Assembly (NCBI RefSeq): GCF_014200575.1 | Contig: NZ_JACHBZ010000001.1 | Span: 434,001 to 498,000 of the forward strand | Length of the DNA stretch: 64,000 bases | Direction: 5' to 3' | Origin: Mucilaginibacter saanensis | GTDB taxonomy: Bacteria > Bacteroidota > Bacteroidia > Sphingobacteriales > Sphingobacteriaceae | Part shown: positions 59,941 through 64,000 of the stretch, in pieces | How positions within the stretch are numbered: position 1 is the first letter of the stretch | Layout: the number at the start of each line of letters is the position of its first letter | Translations under genes and position numbers: made by a program | The notes under the pieces: model-generated | Database searches by the model: none | What the model was told of the DNA's origin: nothing | What the model saw: the letters and a program-made list of their open reading frames with translations, nothing else

Positions 59941-60312
59941 ATGCTGCAACGTATAACAGCCTATTTACTCATCTGTTCGCTGATTACAGTAAATTTCTCG
60001 CGTTTCTTTATTTACGCGGGTTTTGAACTGAACAGGAATTACATTGCCACAAAGCTTTGCGAAAACCGGAATAAGCCCTGGTTGCATTGTGATGGCAAAT
60101 GTTATTTTGCGAAAAAGATAAAACAGGCGGAGGATAAGCAGGCCAACGATGAAAGGCAATCGCAAAAGAGCCTCTTTCAGGAAGTTTATGTAGTTAGTTC
60201 AACTGAAATTAAATTTCACTCCAGCTTGTTGCAAGTTATTGTAACCCCTTATGATTGTACCTTGCCGGTTGATCGTGTCGGTACAATCTTCCGCCCTCCG
60301 CAGTTAGGATAA
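59941..60312 (+). CDS. Small conserved protein upstream of a TonB receptor
   Basis: 123 residues. An N-terminal hydrophobic helix (MLQRITAYLLICSLITVNFS) is followed by KLCENRNKPWLHCDGKCYFAKKIKQ, with three Cys and one His around a HC(D/N)GKCYL(A)K signature I recall from Bacteroidota proteins encoded near metal-related TonB receptors, then a charged linker. A plausible metal-binding periplasmic or membrane protein. The TonB receptor and PepSY genes follow on the same strand after about 320 bp. Confidence 0.72.
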   Translation: MLQRITAYLLICSLITVNFSRFFIYAGFELNRNYIATKLCENRNKPWLHCDGKCYFAKKIKQAEDKQANDERQSQKSLFQEVYVVSSTEIKFHSSLLQVIVTPYDCTLPVDRVGTIFRPPQLG

Positions 60313-60635
60313 TTCCCCCATTTTTATTTTTCCGGATTCTTGATTAACGGCTTTGCTATGGCTTTTGGCGTATGCAGGTATTTTCGTCACTAATTCCACT
60401 ATGTTATTGCGCTGAGCGAAGCAATCCTATGGAATTGGTGAATAACATACGTGATGAGATTGCCACGCTACGCTCGCAATGACACGGCTATTTAAAAGTT
60501 GTTAAAACTTCATAAGCCTGAATTACAGCTAATAGTTGCCTTATTCTGTTACTATCATAACAAAGAGATCCGGGAAATACCATGTCCTATACTGAAGTTT
60601 TATACCCCGGAGCGTGAGCTCCTGACACACTATAC
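60313..60635. other. 323-bp region before the TonB receptor
   Basis: No gene is seen. It holds a dispersed repeat (60401-60484) and a small hairpin GGAGC-GTGA-GCTCC (60609-60622) 13 nt before the receptor start codon. The hairpin could cover the ribosome entry site. No Fur box or cobalamin riboswitch was recognised by eye. Confidence 0.45.
60401..60484. repeat. Dispersed imperfect palindromic repeat, copy 2
   Basis: Left arm with ATGTTATTGCG and GAAGCAATC, right arm with GAGATTGCC and GCAATGAC; the interior AATAACAT (60441-60448) is the complement of the left ATGTTATT. Same family as 2666-2786, sharing the GCAATCTC/GAGATTGC and GTCATTGC/GCAATGAC blocks. Confidence 0.6.
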
Positions 60636-62993
60636 ATGAAAAAATATCTAATCCTATTTATACTTTTTTTAACCTTATATAATCTGGCTTATAGCCAAAC
60701 CAGCATACAGGGTACTATCACCGATGCCAATACGCATGAAGCACTTGTAGGCGCATCTGTTTGTAATGCCGATGCTGTAAACGGCATAAAGCTGACGGTT
60801 ACCAACGCAAAGGGACATTTTAGCATCAATGCACAGGGTATTGCCCGGCTTAAATTTGCAATGGTGGGTTACAATGCGCGTGTTATTGATGTTGCAGCTA
60901 TAAAAAAGCAAAATCTTGATGTTGCGCTTGAACCATCCACACTTGACCTGCAGCCGGTAGTGGTAACCGCCAGCAGGGAAGGGCAGGCTCGGCAGGATGC
61001 GCCTATCGCCATTAGTAAAATAAACTCAACCCAGATTAAAGATGCCAAAGCCACCGCCTTATACCAGTTGCTAAACAAGGTAGCTGGTGTTTACATGGTG
61101 AATTTGGGTAACGAGCAGCATACTATGGCCATACGCCAGCCCATTACCTATAATGCGCTTTATTTATATATGGAAGATGGATTGCCTATTCGCCCCACGG
61201 GTATCTTTAATCATAACTCGCTGTATGAGATCAATATGTCGGGCGTTAAAGATATTGAAGTGATCAAAGGGCCGGCATCATCATTATATGGCAGTAACTC
61301 TATTGGCGGAGCAGTTAACTTTATTACCCAGGGGCCGCCATCGGGTTATGCAGGTAACGTATCTGTACAGGGCGATAACTATCATTACCGCCGCGTTGAT
61401 GCGGATGGCGGTTTTAGTCAGGGTAAGTTTGGCCTGTATGTTGGCGGATATGTTGCCCACCAGAAAGATAGCTGGCAGGACTATTCTGATTTTGATAAGT
61501 ACTCGGGCAACATTAAAACCACTTATGATTTTAATGCTACCACTCGCTTAACTACATCGGCAGCTTACAATTATCTCAACACACAAACACCGGGTAGCCT
61601 GGATAGCACCCATTTTTACAATCGTAGTTATGGGGCAAATCAACGGTTTACCTATCGTAAGGTAAAGGCTTTCAGGGCAAGCACCAGGTTGGATCATCAA
61701 TGGGATGATAAGAACACTACCTTTGTAACCTTGTTTTTCCGCGATAACAGCACTGCACAATTACCCAGTTATTATATTTCTGATGTGCGGGATAATAACG
61801 GAAAATACCTGAGCTCAAACGGGCAGGTGAATGATCAAAAGTTTCAGAGCTATGGTCTGCTGGCCCAACACCGTACCGATTTTGATTTTCTGCATTCGCG
61901 TTTAATTGCAGGGGTTTATATGGATGATAGTCCAAGTTCATACTACGCTCAGTATTTAAATGTTGATAAAGACGTGCAGAATAATTACTACACCGGTTTT
62001 ACCAACACCGGCAAGTATATCGATAACTATAACATTAAACTGTTTAATACAGCAGCTTATCTGCAATATGAAATAAAACCGGTGGCTGCCCTACGCATCG
62101 TAGGCGGTTTACGGTATGACAGGGTGCACTATGATTTCGATAATAGTTTGCCAGCCGGCCAAACCAAGTACAAAGAGCAGGAAACCAATAACTTTAACAT
62201 TGTGGCCCCTAAATTGGGCTTAACGTATGATTTAGGACAGAACAAAGGGTTTTATGCTAATTACAGCGTTGGTTTTCAGCCGCCCGAAACTGGTGATCTG
62301 TACAGCTCACGTCAGTTAACCCCATTAAAACAGGCTACCTTTGATAATTACGAGGTAGGCGGATGGTTTTCGGCATTCAATAAAAAGCTATATTTTGAAC
62401 TGAGTGTGTTTGACCTGGAGGGGCATAATGAGATCATTAACCAGTTACTGCCTGATAATACCACCCAAAATCAAAATGCAGGTGCTACACGTCACCGGGG
62501 TATTGAATATGCTTTAACCCTGGCCCCGGTTAAGGAACTAACTTTCAGGTTTAGCGGTACTAATGCAAGGCACACCTATGTAGAGTATAGTGAGGTAACC
62601 ACCAATTATAATACAGGTGCCAATACGGTAATTAGCTATAATGGCAAACGCATGAACAATGCGCCGGCCTGGATAGCAAATTCTGAGCTTACCTATAAAC
62701 CGGCATATCTGCCCGGGTTTAGGATAGCAACCGAGTGGCAGCATATTAATGAATATTATACCAACCCGGCCAATACCAAAACCTACAGCGGCTATGATAT
62801 TTATAACTTGCGTTTAGGGTATGACATTAAAAGCAGTGTGTTAAAGGGAGCGGGCATTTGGTTTAATGTGCTTAACTTAACCAACAAGCTTTATGCCACT
62901 ACGGTAACCAGCAACCAGTATGGCGATACATATAATGCCGCACCGCCGCGTACTTACACATTAGGCATCAGTTACTCTTTTTCAAAATATTGA
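60636..62993 (+). CDS. TonB-dependent receptor, probably for a metal or siderophore
   Basis: 785 residues. Signal peptide cut after AYS; CarboxypepD_reg-like domain (about 23-105: GTITDANTHEALVGASV); plug (about 110-230: VVVTASREGQARQDAPIAISKINS ... GVKDIEVIKGPASSLYGSNSIGGAVNFIT); then a 22-strand barrel ending YSFSKY. The plug signature differs from SusC, and no SusD follows. Next to a PepSY gene and a Cys-rich small gene, it most likely imports a metal chelate such as a siderophore. The operon continues 2 bp downstream. Confidence 0.93.
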   Translation: MKKYLILFILFLTLYNLAYSQTSIQGTITDANTHEALVGASVCNADAVNGIKLTVTNAKGHFSINAQGIARLKFAMVGYNARVIDVAAIKKQNLDVALEPSTLDLQPVVVTASREGQARQDAPIAISKINSTQIKDAKATALYQLLNKVAGVYMVNLGNEQHTMAIRQPITYNALYLYMEDGLPIRPTGIFNHNSLYEINMSGVKDIEVIKGPASSLYGSNSIGGAVNFITQGPPSGYAGNVSVQGDNYHYRRVDADGGFSQGKFGLYVGGYVAHQKDSWQDYSDFDKYSGNIKTTYDFNATTRLTTSAAYNYLNTQTPGSLDSTHFYNRSYGANQRFTYRKVKAFRASTRLDHQWDDKNTTFVTLFFRDNSTAQLPSYYISDVRDNNGKYLSSNGQVNDQKFQSYGLLAQHRTDFDFLHSRLIAGVYMDDSPSSYYAQYLNVDKDVQNNYYTGFTNTGKYIDNYNIKLFNTAAYLQYEIKPVAALRIVGGLRYDRVHYDFDNSLPAGQTKYKEQETNNFNIVAPKLGLTYDLGQNKGFYANYSVGFQPPETGDLYSSRQLTPLKQATFDNYEVGGWFSAFNKKLYFELSVFDLEGHNEIINQLLPDNTTQNQNAGATRHRGIEYALTLAPVKELTFRFSGTNARHTYVEYSEVTTNYNTGANTVISYNGKRMNNAPAWIANSELTYKPAYLPGFRIATEWQHINEYYTNPANTKTYSGYDIYNLRLGYDIKSSVLKGAGIWFNVLNLTNKLYATTVTSNQYGDTYNAAPPRTYTLGISYSFSKY

Positions 62994-62995
62994 TC

Positions 62996-64000
62996 ATGGC
63001 ATCAGCAGCAGTAAAAAGTAAATTTTATAAATGGCATCGTGTACTGGGCTTAATAGGCCTGGTACCGGTCATTTTTTGGACATTGAGCGGCTTGTCGCAT
63101 CCATTTATGTCAAACTGGTTCAGGCCGGTAATTGCCAAAGAGGTGTTCAAAACCTTATCGCAAAGCAAAATGAAACCCGTACTATCCATTCAACAGGTAA
63201 TGGACAAGAACAACCTTCCGGATCTGCGGAATTTTAACCTGGTTAATTTTTCAAAAGGCACGTTTTACCAGGTATTGGGGCGCGACAGCGTTTACAAATA
63301 TTATTCGGCTACTGATGGCGTACTGTTACCCAACGGTGATGTACAATACGCCGAGTACCTGGCCCGCTTTTTTACACAAGACTCTACATCTACCCTGAAA
63401 AGTATAGTGCTGCAAACATCATTTGATGGACAGTATCAGCCAATCAATCACCTGTTGCCCGTTTGGAAGGTATCTTTTAACCGTCCGGATGGTATGGATA
63501 TATATATAGAAACAGGCCAGAGTCGTATGGGTACCTTTAACAATAATACCCGCAAAGCATTTTTATGGGTGTTTGAACAATTTCATACCTGGCAGTTTTT
63601 GGCCGATATTGCCGGCGATACGTTCCGCAACGTGTTTTTGCTGGTAATCATGAGCGTCCTTCTGTTTTCGCTCATCAGCGGGTTAACTATTTATGGCCTG
63701 TTCTGGAAAAAGTTTAAAACCATACAGCAAAATCGTAAAGCCAAGGGCACCGTTGATAAACGTTTTGTTCATCGTTTTCACAGGCAAATAGGGCTTATCG
63801 TTTCCTTTGTCATGTTCACGTTTGTGATAAGCGGAGCATTCCATTTATTTGTGAAGCTATATAATAACGATCCTGAAAAGACCGACTACGGGCAGGTGAT
63901 CACTCGCAAACAGTTATGTGTGTCAAACCTCACTTTACCTGCAGCTGATAGCACCATCAAGAAAAACGGTTTGGTAAGCTTCGGCGGAAACGTCTTTTAT
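62996..64000 (+). CDS. PepSY-domain membrane protein (3' end outside window)
   Basis: ATG 62996 lies 2 bp after the receptor stop. 335 residues are visible before the window ends. First helix (KWHRVLGLIGLVPVIFWTLSG) begins with the WHR motif of PepSY_TM proteins; a large periplasmic loop follows (about 40-205), then FEQFHTWQFLADIAGDTF and two more helices (about 217-238 and 262-284, with HRFHRQIGLIVSFVMFTFVIS). These proteins act with TonB siderophore systems, probably as inner-membrane ferric reductases. Truncated only by the window. Confidence 0.9.
   Translation, partial: MASAAVKSKFYKWHRVLGLIGLVPVIFWTLSGLSHPFMSNWFRPVIAKEVFKTLSQSKMKPVLSIQQVMDKNNLPDLRNFNLVNFSKGTFYQVLGRDSVYKYYSATDGVLLPNGDVQYAEYLARFFTQDSTSTLKSIVLQTSFDGQYQPINHLLPVWKVSFNRPDGMDIYIETGQSRMGTFNNNTRKAFLWVFEQFHTWQFLADIAGDTFRNVFLLVIMSVLLFSLISGLTIYGLFWKKFKTIQQNRKAKGTVDKRFVHRFHRQIGLIVSFVMFTFVISGAFHLFVKLYNNDPEKTDYGQVITRKQLCVSNLTLPAADSTIKKNGLVSFGGNVFY

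Noticed and set aside
60313..60635. Cobalamin riboswitch or Fur box before the TonB receptor
   Set aside because: No conserved B12-box or Fur-type palindrome could be recognised; only a small GGAGC/GCTCC hairpin and a dispersed repeat are present.
1..64000. tRNA, rRNA, prophage or transposase genes
   Set aside because: None was recognised on either strand by eye; a covariance search could still find a short RNA gene.

Overview
The window reads as a chromosomal segment of a member of the Bacteroidota, most likely family Sphingobacteriaceae and Mucilaginibacter-like. The reasons are a SusC/SusD pair with a hybrid two-component regulator, lipoproteins with short lipoboxes, TAnnTTTG promoter boxes, few strong Shine-Dalgarno sites, and many protein types typical of that family (DUF4407, DUF6515-like, PepSY next to a TonB receptor). 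I saw no rRNA, tRNA, CRISPR array, transposase or prophage gene. All family calls come from reading translations and recalling families; no search was run.

Layout. 1-5 kb: the end of an Omp85-type barrel, a Bcr/CflA efflux pump, a clpP copy with an in-frame stop near its apparent true start, and an ECF sigma factor overlapping a small partner. 5-10 kb: a GT87 membrane enzyme, a large SPFH protein with tandem N-terminal repeats, and a coupled ECF sigma/anti-sigma pair. 10-14 kb: a DUF3784-like protein and an Mla-type lipid transport operon (permease, ATPase, MCE protein).

14.2-34.6 kb is a beta-mannan utilisation locus: a hybrid two-component sensor, SusC, SusD, an IPT/TIG surface lipoprotein, an AraC regulator, and then an operon of sodium symporter, GH130 phosphorylase, mannobiose/cellobiose 2-epimerase, a clan GH-A hydrolase, a GH27 alpha-galactosidase and a GH26 mannanase. 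The inferred pathway is: GH26 and GH27 break galactomannan outside the cytoplasm, SusC/D and the symporter import the products, the epimerase turns Man-Man into Man-Glc, and GH130 phosphorolyses it. A 17-bp identical motif lies upstream of both the sensor gene and the symporter operon.

34.6-49.2 kb: NhaA, a glycine-rich secreted protein, a CE2-like esterase, a 16-cysteine copper-binding protein, DUF4407, a rhodanese/small membrane/prohibitin operon, a dipeptide epimerase, rhomboid, YjbR, PepT, GNAT and PnuC. 49.2-64 kb: an M13 peptidase, an XRE regulator, acyl-CoA dehydrogenase behind an orphan terminator and a perfect palindrome, a TlpA-like protein, an MFS transporter, divergent DsbA and AhpD-like genes, two tandem paralogous secreted proteins, and a TonB receptor/PepSY locus that runs off the right edge.

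The points most worth a second look are the nonsense codon in clpP, the vault-like architecture of the SPFH protein, the orphan GH-A enzyme in the mannan locus, the shared 17-bp motif, the possible small RNA or attenuator before the acyl-CoA dehydrogenase, and a recurring arrangement in which the -7 promoter box sits only 3-8 nt before the start codon, implying leaderless mRNAs.
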